DNA of 27,327 nt from Spirochaetales bacterium (GTDB taxonomy: Bacteria; Spirochaetota; Spirochaetia; ARS1246). Within the stretch, counting starts at the first letter, position 1; each line of letters begins with the position of its first letter. This document shows, piece after piece, positions 15,353 to 24,436 of this stretch. The notes below the pieces were generated by a model that was not told the DNA's origin, did not search any database, and saw only the letters and a program-made list of their open reading frames with translations. Position numbers and translations under genes: made by a program. The stretch lies in the NCBI GenBank assembly GCA_002688185.1, contig NZCE01000015.1, forward strand, positions 1-27,327, in the 5' to 3' direction.

Positions 15353-15877
15353 ATGGCAAACGGCGATGAGAATTATCTACTTGAGAGACTGCAGCGGAGC
15401 GTGCTGTTCAAATATCTTAAAAAGGACGCCCTCAAGGAGGCACTGGCGGTTTCAGATGTAGTTCATTACAAAGCTAAAGATCGCATTGTATCGGAAGGAG
15501 AGGTGAGTCCCTACCTTTATACGGTTCTTGAAGGAAACGTGAACGTAATCTTGAGCGAGAACGTCGGCAAGGACATTTTCATCAGCGCCATCGGTGAAGG
15601 TGACATATTTGGCGAAGCAGGAATATTTTCTTTTGCAAAGCAGGCTGCCAACATTGTGAGCAGCGATAATACGACTCTCCTCCGCATTGGCCGTGAGGAG
15701 CTCCTCGACTTTATCAGGAAATTCCCGAGCGCCGGAGTAAAAATGCTTCTCGTGGTGATCTACAGTCTGATTCGGAAGCTAAAAGAATCGAATCAAGAAC
15801 TTGCATTCGAGCGAAAGAGTTTCATCGAGCAGGACGACATAGATTCAATAGTGCAAAGCTTTATGCGTGAATCGTAG
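15353..15877 (+). CDS. stand-alone cyclic-nucleotide-binding-domain protein
   Basis: 174 residues from ATG 15353 with AGAGGT upstream. Residues ~15-125 form a CRP-type beta-roll (FKYLKKDALKEAL, VSEGEVSPYLYTVLEGNVNVIL, GEGDIFGEAGIF). Unlike CRP/FNR there is no helix-turn-helix; a C-terminal helical tail (LKESNQELAFERKS) may dimerise or dock a partner. In the phosphate cassette the usual RxA arginine is replaced (FGE at 86-88, then KQAAN with Q97), so binding of cAMP or cGMP is doubtful. Such single-domain proteins often act as modulators of kinases or transporters. It has its own terminator downstream. Confidence 0.85.
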   Translation: MANGDENYLLERLQRSVLFKYLKKDALKEALAVSDVVHYKAKDRIVSEGEVSPYLYTVLEGNVNVILSENVGKDIFISAIGEGDIFGEAGIFSFAKQAANIVSSDNTTLLRIGREELLDFIRKFPSAGVKMLLVVIYSLIRKLKESNQELAFERKSFIEQDDIDSIVQSFMRES

Positions 15878-15901
15878 GCAATTCCTAGACGGGCGAATAT
15901 T

Positions 15902-15930
15902 AAGACGCCGATTACCCGCGCGTCTTTTTT
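15902..15930 (+). terminator. rho-independent terminator
   Basis: A perfect 7-bp stem, AAGACGC (15902-15908) with GCGTCTT (15920-15926), closes an 11-base loop and runs into six T residues ending at 15930. It lies between the stop of the cyclic-nucleotide-domain gene and the convergent stop of the mannosidase, so it should end the plus-strand transcript. The minus-strand face lacks a good T run. Confidence 0.8.
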
Positions 15931-15932
15931 AG

Positions 15933-18900
15933 CTATCCCAAAAGAAGTGTTTTTATCTCAAACGGCCCAAATGAGAGAACAAGGCTTTTGCCCTTTTTGC
16001 CGATTTTCTTCAGAGGATTCTCCATGAGATCCGTTTCGGATACCGATTGCCACTCGTTGTCCGCCTCGAGAGTGACCGTCGCGTCCAATCCGGCTGTTTC
16101 ATACAGCCTGAGAACAATCCCTTTTTGGCTCTCCGCTCTCTTGATGGCCTCAATTTTGACGTGCTCGCCCTTTATCCTGAACCAGCTCCGCTCGAGCCTC
16201 GTCGGCGGGCGACCAACACCACGGACCGATACAGGGCTATTCAGTTCATGCGCCGCCCTAAACACATGAGAGTGAGCAATCGAGCCGCTATGGGGAAGGT
16301 ATGCATATGTAAACTGATGAGCTCCCATGTCTGCTTCCGGGTCGGGATGCTTGGGGCTTCTCAAAAGCGACAGCTCGATGGAGTTGTGGTAAACTGAGTA
16401 GCCGTATTTGCAGTCGTTGAGTAAAGCTATGCCGTAGTCCTCCTGCGAAAGATCTGCGTACCGCTGCCCAGATACTTCAAATTGGGCCTGGTCCCACGAC
16501 GTATTTTCGTGGGTAGTGCGCTCGAGCTGACCAAACTGAATCTCAAAAGTGGCGTGCCGTGAATGCACGGTAGTGTCGGCATGGACTTTAAGCAGCTTGT
16601 TTGACTCCTTCCATTCAGCCTGATTCTCTATTTTGATAAGCGGGGAATGCTTTTCAAGGATTATCCTCTGTTCGATCGTGGATGTGCCCACCGTCAGCGT
16701 CTGCTCAACCACGCCGCGAATCGGCGAGCTCTCAACGACCGATCGGCTCGCGAGCGCCGCTTGTCTCGGTGTCGTCTCTCGGTAGTAATGACTGACGTCC
16801 CAAGCGTCCCAAGAATAGGGCAGATCCTCCCAGAGCAGTAGCTTGTTGGCGCTTTCTCTAATGAGCTCTTTTTTGGCCGTCTTGTCAAAAATCGATGATA
16901 TGGTTCCATCCGTCGCGAGCTTTATTCGCACAAATGCATTCTCGAGTCCGTTTTTTGTGCAAGTTACTCCGTTGGCAACAGACGAGCTATCGCCCTTCTC
17001 GAGTCGCACGGTGGTATAGCCCAGTGAGGGCAAATTTGTCACAGCGTCAATGTCCCCCTTTCTTCTGACTGATTCGAGCTCATTGCCTAAAGCGTCCATC
17101 ACCCGGTAATTGTGGTTTGAAGGAGCCGGTAGAGTTATGACAGATTGTCTATCCCAACTCATGCTGTTGAGCACCACAAAAGCGGCGGCGTTCTCACTCT
17201 TTCCAAAGATTGCTCTGAGGGCCCGCTCCTCTACGTTGGCAAGCACTCGCAAGTTTTTTTCGCTCACAGCGTGGGCATCCCTGTAAACCCAAGCAATCGA
17301 AGATCCAGGCAATATATCGTGAAACTGGTTGAGCAAAGTGTCCTTCCACACCCCGTCGAGCTCGTCCTTTGGCCAAGAGTCAGTGAGGGACGCAAAAAAC
17401 TCGACGTCGTGCAGTTTCTGCTCGAGCAGTCGATTGTAGCGTTTCATCCGCCCTTGGGTGGTAAGGGTGCCTCTGTGCAGCTCGAGGTAGAGCTCACCGC
17501 ACCAAAGAGGCAAGTCTTTATGTTTTGTTTTGGCAATCTTTTTGAAAAATGCATCGGCAAAGGCAAATTTCACCTTTGGGCTTCCTTCGGTGTTTTGCAG
17601 ACGAATACCTCGTTCTATGTGGGATCGTGAAGGCCCGCCGCCGCCGTCCCCAATGCCAAATAAGTTTAAAAAGTCGTCCTGAATATCTATTTGAGCAAAT
17701 CTCTTCTGTGCATCGATAAGCTGTTTAGGCTGATTTGTCACATTATAGTTGTTGGTGGGTAGAAAATGAGTCATGATTTTTGTGCCGTCAATTCCCTCCC
17801 ATAAAAAAGTGTGGTGAGGAAAAACGTTTGTCTCATTCCACGATATCTTTTGGGTCATAAAAACATCCACGCCCGCTTTCTTGAGGATTTGGGGGAGTGC
17901 CGCGCTGTAACCAAAGACATCCGGCAGCCAGAGATTGCGAACGTCCTGTCCAAACTCGGTCTGATAGAAACGCTTACCGTACAAACATTGGCGAATTAGT
18001 GATTCCCCGCCGGTGATATTCATGTCCGGCTCTACCCACATGGCCCCCTGCAGCTCCCATCTACCTTGACGCACCGCAGCCTTTATTTGGGAGTATAATT
18101 CGGGATATTCGTCCTTCATCCATTCATAGAGTTGCGGCTGGCTCGCACCGAACTTGTATTCAGGATATTCTTCCAGCATTCTCAGGGCCGTTGAAAATGT
18201 CCGCGCACCTTTTCGTTTGGTTTCCCGCACCGGCCAATGCCAGCCGAGATCTATGTGGGCGTGCCCAATGCTCCATATTGTGCAGTCACTGACATTTGCA
18301 CGTAAGGAGAGAAGATCCTTTGTGATTTTTCTGCAAGCTGCAATATTTTCTCCGTCGTTCCACGTATTTGCAACTTTATTCAGCTCAAAGATTATTTTTT
18401 TTGCTCTTGGCGAATCTTCATGAAGAGCTGCGGCCAACTCAATGAGGATTTGGCAGTCTATTGATAGATCCCATATGTCTCTATGGAAGATTGCCAACTC
18501 CGCCTGTTTGAGATAGAAAGTGTCGTTATGCTGTTTACCAAACAGACCGTTTGCCGCTCCTTCTATGAGTATCGATACCGATTGCCCTTCCTTTGCTGGA
18601 TTGCCGACGGGAATACGCCGTTTGAGATGGGGGCCTTCTTTGGTGCTCTTATGTGTTAGACCCCGATGCGGTACGCCGTTGAGAAAAACACACGCTTCAC
18701 CGTCTATATCAACCAGGGCATACACTTCATTGCCCGCGTGGCTTTTTGGTACCGTCCCTTCCACTTTGAACCATGCGCTTCCCCAAATTTTGCCCCATTG
18801 CGCGCCGACTTTTATTGGTTTGAACTTCTTTGAATGTACTTCAGAAAAGGGGATTGGTTTGTTTTGGTTATAGATGTAGGACGTGGTGAGAGGTTGAGGA

Positions 18901-18974
18901 TGCGAATATCGTTGTGCATAAATTCGATCAATAAACTGCGTTATCCGTCTACGATAAATGTTGGCATTCTGCAT
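15933..18974 (-). CDS. GH38 alpha-mannosidase
   Basis: 1013 residues on the minus strand. I start at the ATG whose complement is 18972-18974 because GGAGTG lies five bases before it; an earlier ATG at 18998 lacks a site. An N-terminal beta-sandwich (~40-165) precedes the GH38 catalytic barrel: GHAHIDLGWHWP (H238, H240 and D242, zinc site) and LWLPDVFGYSAALPQIL (D352, the nucleophile). A middle helical domain and C-terminal beta-sandwiches follow, ending around residue 1013. The family hydrolyses terminal alpha-mannosides with a zinc-bound sugar; linkage cannot be read from sequence. There is no signal peptide, so the enzyme is probably cytosolic and acts on imported mannosides. It stands alone, with no sugar transporter or regulator next to it. 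Confidence 0.95.
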   Translation of the reverse strand: MQNANIYRRRITQFIDRIYAQRYSHPQPLTTSYIYNQNKPIPFSEVHSKKFKPIKVGAQWGKIWGSAWFKVEGTVPKSHAGNEVYALVDIDGEACVFLNGVPHRGLTHKSTKEGPHLKRRIPVGNPAKEGQSVSILIEGAANGLFGKQHNDTFYLKQAELAIFHRDIWDLSIDCQILIELAAALHEDSPRAKKIIFELNKVANTWNDGENIAACRKITKDLLSLRANVSDCTIWSIGHAHIDLGWHWPVRETKRKGARTFSTALRMLEEYPEYKFGASQPQLYEWMKDEYPELYSQIKAAVRQGRWELQGAMWVEPDMNITGGESLIRQCLYGKRFYQTEFGQDVRNLWLPDVFGYSAALPQILKKAGVDVFMTQKISWNETNVFPHHTFLWEGIDGTKIMTHFLPTNNYNVTNQPKQLIDAQKRFAQIDIQDDFLNLFGIGDGGGGPSRSHIERGIRLQNTEGSPKVKFAFADAFFKKIAKTKHKDLPLWCGELYLELHRGTLTTQGRMKRYNRLLEQKLHDVEFFASLTDSWPKDELDGVWKDTLLNQFHDILPGSSIAWVYRDAHAVSEKNLRVLANVEERALRAIFGKSENAAAFVVLNSMSWDRQSVITLPAPSNHNYRVMDALGNELESVRRKGDIDAVTNLPSLGYTTVRLEKGDSSSVANGVTCTKNGLENAFVRIKLATDGTISSIFDKTAKKELIRESANKLLLWEDLPYSWDAWDVSHYYRETTPRQAALASRSVVESSPIRGVVEQTLTVGTSTIEQRIILEKHSPLIKIENQAEWKESNKLLKVHADTTVHSRHATFEIQFGQLERTTHENTSWDQAQFEVSGQRYADLSQEDYGIALLNDCKYGYSVYHNSIELSLLRSPKHPDPEADMGAHQFTYAYLPHSGSIAHSHVFRAAHELNSPVSVRGVGRPPTRLERSWFRIKGEHVKIEAIKRAESQKGIVLRLYETAGLDATVTLEADNEWQSVSETDLMENPLKKIGKKGKSLVLSFGPFEIKTLLLG

Positions 18975-19112
18975 AATAGCACTCCGTAAAAAAATCATTG
19001 CACAGTATCACAGCACGGACTAAGGGTGAAGCCGCCTATGGAAAGTTAGTCACTTCGGTGGTATGGACCATTTTGAAGCTGGTGACAGAGTGAGGGGAAT
19101 AAGAAAATTTCA

Positions 19113-19142
19113 CTTGACACCTATACGCATGTTAAGTATAAT
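19113..19142 (+). promoter_or_regulatory. consensus sigma70 promoter with overlapping dyad upstream of the mutasome operon
   Basis: Perfect TTGACA (19114-19119) and perfect TATAAT (19137-19142) are separated by exactly 17 bases. The spacer and -35 box are framed by a dyad, CTTGACA (19113-19119) and TGTTAAG (19130-19136), with 10 bases between and one mismatch between arms. A promoter this strong for an error-prone polymerase would need tight repression, and imu operons are normally LexA-controlled, so the dyad is a candidate SOS operator. It is not one of the well-known LexA boxes. Confidence 0.75.
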
Positions 19143-19211
19143 TTTCTCTGAAAGCCTTCATTGATTTGGATCTGGGGCTGGCTGTCAGGTTGGGAATAAA
19201 AGAGGTGTTCC

Positions 19212-19838
19212 GTGGGTGTTCTTCAAAGTTCTAAAGTGGTAAAAGCCAGAGCTCTCTTGGAAAAATCCCATGTGGATCTTGAACAATTCTCATTGGGCAA
19301 TCTTGTTGGTAGAATAACAGAATTGAGTGCAGCTCCAAGTGCGCCGGTGTTATCTTTTATTTCCCTAATCATCAGAGAAGCACAAGCACATGAAGAACCC
19401 GTAGTTTGGATTTCCGCCTGTGAATCAGTCTTCTTCCCTCCTGATTTTGATGCAAACGGTGTTGATCTTGACGCTCTGCCAGTGGTTTGGGCACCAGACC
19501 TTAAAACCGCGGTTCGTGCAGCTGAACATGTGCTGAGATCAAACGCATTTGGTTTAGTAGTTTTAGATTTACACCCGCATGCAATTATCGATCAGGGAAG
19601 ACTCGGTAAGCTTGCCCGTTTTGCTGATCTTCATCGGGTCGCCTTTCTCTTTATTGCACAGCAAGAAAAAGCCGTGTCTTTTTCCCTCGGATCAATTATA
19701 TCCCTCAGGTTTCATAGTTATCGTTCTGCTCTTGGTGAGAACGCTTTTCAATGTGTGTTAGAAGCCTGTAAAGACAAAAAAACTGCACCCGGCTGGGAAT
19801 TTTCGGAGCGTTTTTATGGTCCGGATGGCTTGTGTTAA
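19212..19838 (+). CDS. imuA: ImuA-type RecA-like accessory protein of the translesion mutasome
   Basis: 208 residues from GTG 19212, with AGAGGTG just upstream. It resembles ImuA/ImuA' proteins: a degenerate RecA-like core (PVVWISACESVFFPPDF, LRSNAFGLVVLDLHP, KLARFADLHRVAFLFIAQQ) with no Walker A motif, so it should not hydrolyse ATP. In proteobacteria and actinobacteria ImuA' or ImuA works with ImuB and DnaE2 in SOS mutagenesis. The gene overlaps imuB by 23 bases, and operon order is the canonical imuA-imuB-dnaE2. The sequence is diverged, so assignment rests partly on context. Confidence 0.8.
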   Translation: MGVLQSSKVVKARALLEKSHVDLEQFSLGNLVGRITELSAAPSAPVLSFISLIIREAQAHEEPVVWISACESVFFPPDFDANGVDLDALPVVWAPDLKTAVRAAEHVLRSNAFGLVVLDLHPHAIIDQGRLGKLARFADLHRVAFLFIAQQEKAVSFSLGSIISLRFHSYRSALGENAFQCVLEACKDKKTAPGWEFSERFYGPDGLC

Positions 19839-21315
19839 TCTCCCTTGTTTCTCTTTGCAGCTCCTGGTAAAGAAAAATCCATTTTGGAAGGATATGCCGG
19901 TTGTTGTGGTAACAGAGGATAAGCCGTCAGGGATCATCCTTGAGATGAATAAAAGAGCGAGAGATTCCGGGGTAATAACAGGCATGCGATATTCTGCGGC
20001 CTTGACCATTGAGCCAAGACTTCATGCGGGAGTTGTGATGGAAGAGGAAATAGCAGCCGGGAATCAAGAAGTAATCAATTGCCTTCATGATTTTAGTCCG
20101 GAGATTGAACCTTTCTCGCTTTATCCGGGTGTATTTTGGGTAAATGCCGCAGGTTTTGAGAGACTGTATACAAATTTATCTGGTTGGATTGATGAGTTGC
20201 AAAATAGGCTCGAGGATGAAAACTTTGTATCAAGAATCTGTATCGGATTTACAAGGTTTGGGAGCTTCATCGGAGCAAAGCGAGCAAAACATCCTCTAAT
20301 ATTTTACTCTCGTCTTGAAGAGGAGCGGTATTCAAGATTCACCCCGCTCACCCTTCTTCCTATGTCACCAAAAGCTGCACATCAACTCAAGGATCTTGGG
20401 ATAGAAACAGTTGGAGCATTTATTAGCCTACCTGATGGTGGGGTAAAACAACGATTTTCAAAAGATATCTGTACTTGGCATAATTTTGCCTCAAGCAAAC
20501 AACGGTATCCTCTTCAACATCTTGAGTTTCGTGAAAAATATATAGGTAGCAGGAATTTCCAGCCTGAGGTGAAAAATCTTCAAACCATTCTGCATGAGTT
20601 TAGAGAGCTCCTTGATCATCTAATTACTGATGTGATGAAACACAATGAGCTTATACATGCGCTTATTTTCCGCATTGTTCTTGAGTCAGGGGAGAAGATT
20701 GAGCAGACTATCTCTCCTGCAAAGCCAACCGTACGTCCTGCAGTGATTTATCGATTGTTGAGTCTACGATTGAACGGATTTACTGTTTCAGCAGGTATCA
20801 CGCGGATTGAGCTCATGGCTGAAAGAATTGAGCAACATGGAACTCAAGAACTTTTATTTCATCAAAACCACAATAGATCTCAGGCTGATGGTGCTGAAGT
20901 GTTTGCTATGCTTCGCGCTGAATTGGGTAATAACTCGGTGCAAATAGCAAGAATAAAATCTGAATATCAGCCTGAAAATCAATTTGAATGGATCGACGTA
21001 GAGAGTCCTAAACTCGCTACACAAAATGACGTCAAAAAACAGCAGCAAAAACAGAAAATGGTAAGAAGGTTGTACAGAAGTCCAATTTCCGGAGCAAAAC
21101 TGAATGGGCAAGTAAAAGAGCGATTCCCCCAATTCTCAGCAATGAAAGATCAACAGCTCTTAATATCTGGGGGGCCATATAAAATCCAAACAAACTGGTG
21201 GGAAAGAGAATCTGTAAGAGATTATTATTACCTTCATGGTTCTGATGATACGTTGCACTGGGTTTTCTATGATTCCTTAGACAAAACCTGGAAGTTTCAA
21301 GGAATTGTCTCTTGA
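19816..21315 (+). CDS. imuB: ImuB, catalytically inactive Y-family polymerase scaffold
   Basis: 499 residues from ATG 19816, with GGAG seven bases upstream, overlapping imuA. The protein follows the Y-family polymerase layout (MACVNLPCFSLQL at the start, then fingers, palm and little finger to ~400) but the catalytic carboxylates are gone: the first metal Asp is N8, and the SxDE region reads VFWVNAAGFERLY. This is typical of ImuB, which acts as the hub linking DnaE2, ImuA and the beta clamp rather than as a polymerase. The tail past ~400 (KQQQKQKMVRRLYR, then a short folded ending) is the region that in relatives carries partner contacts. It ends with TGA overlapping the dnaE2 start. Confidence 0.9.
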   Translation: MVRMACVNLPCFSLQLLVKKNPFWKDMPVVVVTEDKPSGIILEMNKRARDSGVITGMRYSAALTIEPRLHAGVVMEEEIAAGNQEVINCLHDFSPEIEPFSLYPGVFWVNAAGFERLYTNLSGWIDELQNRLEDENFVSRICIGFTRFGSFIGAKRAKHPLIFYSRLEEERYSRFTPLTLLPMSPKAAHQLKDLGIETVGAFISLPDGGVKQRFSKDICTWHNFASSKQRYPLQHLEFREKYIGSRNFQPEVKNLQTILHEFRELLDHLITDVMKHNELIHALIFRIVLESGEKIEQTISPAKPTVRPAVIYRLLSLRLNGFTVSAGITRIELMAERIEQHGTQELLFHQNHNRSQADGAEVFAMLRAELGNNSVQIARIKSEYQPENQFEWIDVESPKLATQNDVKKQQQKQKMVRRLYRSPISGAKLNGQVKERFPQFSAMKDQQLLISGGPYKIQTNWWERESVRDYYYLHGSDDTLHWVFYDSLDKTWKFQGIVS

Positions 21316-24300
21316 GTAGTTCATTTATCCCTCTCTGGTGCAAAACCAACTATTCTTTTTTAGAAGGAGCAAGCCATCCTGATGAGTTAATCTTGCGTTG
21401 TGCTCAGAACGGATATGCTTCCATCGCCATTACTGATCGCAACGGAGTATATGGAATAGTGAGAGCTCATGTTGCAGCAAAAACCCATGGTGTAAAGCTT
21501 ATCATCGGGTCTGAAATGACCGTAGCAGATGAATCTACCGTAGTACTGCTTGTAAAAAACAGAGAAGGCTATGCAAACCTTTGCCGGCTTGTATCTCAGG
21601 GAAGACTTAGGAATGAAAAGGGAGTATGCAGCGTAAGCTGGGAGGAGGTTTGCAGCTACAATGAGGATCTAATAGCTATAATCGCTCGGAATGCCGGCGC
21701 AATTTCTCATGATGTGTACAAATTTCTTACGGAGGCTTTTCCTGGACGCATCTATCTTGCACTTCCAAGACACTATGAAGAATCGGATATACCTGAAGAA
21801 GCTCTCAGACGATATCTCTCAATAAAATTCTCAATCCCACTTATTGCAGCTACGGAAGTTCTCTATCATGACAGGAGCAGAAACCGTCTTCAGGATGTTT
21901 TGACATGTATCCGTGAGGGTGTATTGCTCCATGACGCCGGACAATTGCTCACTCAAAATGCTGAGCACGATCTTAAAAATCCAGCTGATATCGCCAAGCT
22001 ATACGCTGATATACCGGAAGCGATAGAGCTGACTGAACAAATTGCCGATCAATGTATTTTCACCCTGGATGAGCTCGTGTATCGATATCCCTCTGAGCTT
22101 TTGCCACAGGGATTCACAACTGCCCAATGGTTGGAGGAGCTAACATTGAAAGGTGCTGAGGAGAGATATGGCAGCGTAATCTCTGAATCGGCCAAATCTC
22201 AAATCGTAAAAGAACTTAAGCTTATCGAACAGCTGGACTACTGCGGCTATTTTCTCACCATGTGGGATATTGTTCAATTTTGCAAGGATAGGAGCGTGCT
22301 TTGCCAGGGAAGAGGATCGGCTGCAAATTCAATAGTTTGTTATTGTTTGGGAATTACGGCGGTTGATCCGGTACAGATGGATCTGCTTTTTGAGCGGTTT
22401 CTCTCAAGGGAACGCGCTGAGCCCCCTGATATCGATTTGGATATAGAGCATAGAAGAAGAGAAGAAGTAATCCAACACATGTATGAAAAATATGGCAGGG
22501 ATAGAGCAGCCATGGTGGCAAATGTGATCCGATATAGAAGAAAGTCTGCCATCAGAGAAGTTGGTAAAGTGCTTGGACTCCCATCGACGGGCTTGGACAT
22601 GCTTTCAAAGCTTACATCATTCCGTGGGGGTAGTGTAGAAGAGGTACTAAAAGAAACAAACCTTTCATGCGACGCGGACCGTCTAGTATTGCTTACTGAG
22701 TTGATTCAAGAAATCCGTGACTTTCCACGTCATCTTTCCATCCATCCTGGTGGTTTTATCTTGGGGAGTGAGCCTATCTATCATCTAGTTCCTATTGAAA
22801 ATGCAACTATGCCTGAGAGAACCGTTATCCAGTGGGATAAATATGATGTTGAGGAGTTGGGTCTTTTCAAAGTTGATCTTCTCGGGCTTGGTGCCATGAC
22901 CCAACTTCATTATGCATTTGATCTTCTGCAGAAGCAGTTTGGAAAAAACCTTTCTATGGCAACAATCCCCAAAGAGGACTCCAAAACCTTTGATATGCTG
23001 TGTGAGAGTGACACCGTAGGGGTGTTTCAAGTTGAAAGCCGCGCGCAGATGGGGATGCTCCCGCGTCTTAGACCGCGCACCTATTATGATATTGTGATAG
23101 AGGTAAGCATAGTTCGGCCGGGACCTATTGCCGGTGGAATGGTTCATCCTTTTTTAAAACGTAGACATGGGGAGGAGGAGGTGAGCTATCCCCATCCATC
23201 CTTGGAGCCCGTTCTGAAAAAAACTCTTGGAGTGCCACTCTTTCAGGAACAGGTAATGAAGCTTGCCGTTACTGCTGCCGGATATACCCCTGGAGAGGCT
23301 GATCAGTTACGTCGTGACATGGCTGCATGGAAAAGGCAGGGGAGTATAGAGAGGCACAAAGAAAAGCTTATTAAAGGAATGCTTGCCAACGATATTAAGC
23401 GTGAGTTTGCCGAGCAGGTGTTTGAGCAGATACGCGGATTTGGTGAATATGGATTTCCGGAAAGCCATGCCGCGAGCTTTGCACACATAGCCTATTGCAC
23501 AGCGTGGTTGAAGTGCCATTATCCAGAAGTATTTACCTGTGCTCTGCTTAATGCCTGGCCCATGGGATTTTATTCCCCTGCGACCATTGTGCAGGATGGA
23601 AAACGCCATGGGATAGAGTTTCTCCAGGTTGATATTCAAAAAAGTGATTGGTATTGCCTTCTTGAGGAGCCAAGCGACTCTACGCGCTATGGGCACAGGT
23701 ATGCAATAAGAATGGGATTGCGATTTATACGTGGATTGGGAGAAGGTGATTTTGAGAGCATTCAACATGCCAGAGATAATTCATTCAGCAATTTAGAAGA
23801 GTTTATAAAACTCACTCGCCTGAGATCAAACATTCTACAAAACCTTGCTCAAAGTGGTGCACTCGCTTCGGTTGGACTTGATAGAAGATCGGCATATTGG
23901 AAGACCCTTGTCAGTGATGAATATCAAAAGCGGGATGACCCCAAAAAAAGAAATGCAATTGTTGATGTCAGTGAGCCTTTGCTAAAGTTCTCCGATCTAC
24001 GGGATGAAGAACGGATTCTTTGGGACCATGCATTTGCCGGGCATAGCACAAACGGGCACCCCCTTGAGCCGTATAGAAATCAGCTTGCTGAGACTGGGCT
24101 CCCTGATGCATTTACTCTCAATCAAAATAAAGCCGGATCCAAGGTTTCATATGCCGGATTTGTCATTTGCAGACAGATTCCGGAGACGGCAAATGGGGTT
24201 CTGTTTATAACTCTTGAAGATGAATCTGGATTTGTAAACTGCATTGTTTGGAAGCGTACGTTTGAGCAATTCCGGACCGTAATCCTTGCAAATACATTTT

Positions 24301-24419
24301 TGGGCGTCTCCGGAAAAATACAGGCGGATAAAGGGGTAGTTTACCTTATTGTACAAAAAGCATGGAAACCTAAGCTCAACATAAAAAAGCCGCCTCATCA
24401 AAGTAGGGACTTCCGGTGA
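21312..24419 (+). CDS. dnaE2: error-prone DNA polymerase DnaE2 (ImuC)
   Basis: 1035 residues starting at TTG 21312, whose last bases form the imuB stop (TTGA). Domains run PHP (~1-210; SFLEGASHPDELI, AITDRNGVYGIVRAH), then the C-family polymerase core with PDIDLD (D373, D375) and KVDLLGLGAMT (D522) as catalytic metal carboxylates, then fingers and helix-hairpin-helix regions (EYGFPESHAASFAHIAYCTAWLK, GLRFIRGLGEGDFESI), and a C-terminal OB fold (VSYAGFVICRQIP, FITLEDESGFVNCIVW). DnaE2 copies past lesions during the SOS response together with ImuA and ImuB and causes induced mutation. All key residues are intact. The cassette is visibly more AT-rich than surrounding genes. Confidence 0.95.
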   Translation: MSSSFIPLWCKTNYSFLEGASHPDELILRCAQNGYASIAITDRNGVYGIVRAHVAAKTHGVKLIIGSEMTVADESTVVLLVKNREGYANLCRLVSQGRLRNEKGVCSVSWEEVCSYNEDLIAIIARNAGAISHDVYKFLTEAFPGRIYLALPRHYEESDIPEEALRRYLSIKFSIPLIAATEVLYHDRSRNRLQDVLTCIREGVLLHDAGQLLTQNAEHDLKNPADIAKLYADIPEAIELTEQIADQCIFTLDELVYRYPSELLPQGFTTAQWLEELTLKGAEERYGSVISESAKSQIVKELKLIEQLDYCGYFLTMWDIVQFCKDRSVLCQGRGSAANSIVCYCLGITAVDPVQMDLLFERFLSRERAEPPDIDLDIEHRRREEVIQHMYEKYGRDRAAMVANVIRYRRKSAIREVGKVLGLPSTGLDMLSKLTSFRGGSVEEVLKETNLSCDADRLVLLTELIQEIRDFPRHLSIHPGGFILGSEPIYHLVPIENATMPERTVIQWDKYDVEELGLFKVDLLGLGAMTQLHYAFDLLQKQFGKNLSMATIPKEDSKTFDMLCESDTVGVFQVESRAQMGMLPRLRPRTYYDIVIEVSIVRPGPIAGGMVHPFLKRRHGEEEVSYPHPSLEPVLKKTLGVPLFQEQVMKLAVTAAGYTPGEADQLRRDMAAWKRQGSIERHKEKLIKGMLANDIKREFAEQVFEQIRGFGEYGFPESHAASFAHIAYCTAWLKCHYPEVFTCALLNAWPMGFYSPATIVQDGKRHGIEFLQVDIQKSDWYCLLEEPSDSTRYGHRYAIRMGLRFIRGLGEGDFESIQHARDNSFSNLEEFIKLTRLRSNILQNLAQSGALASVGLDRRSAYWKTLVSDEYQKRDDPKKRNAIVDVSEPLLKFSDLRDEERILWDHAFAGHSTNGHPLEPYRNQLAETGLPDAFTLNQNKAGSKVSYAGFVICRQIPETANGVLFITLEDESGFVNCIVWKRTFEQFRTVILANTFLGVSGKIQADKGVVYLIVQKAWKPKLNIKKPPHQSRDFR

Positions 24420-24436
24420 GTTCTTGAAACTACTGA

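Noticed and set aside
16047..16397. Plus-strand frames antisense to the mannosidase (this one, 17145-17630, 18520-18873)
   Set aside because: All lie within the well-supported GH38 gene and show no domain or ribosome-binding site.
24420..24436. Terminator between dnaE2 and the yqgE-like gene
   Set aside because: The 17-base gap has no stem followed by T residues on either strand.
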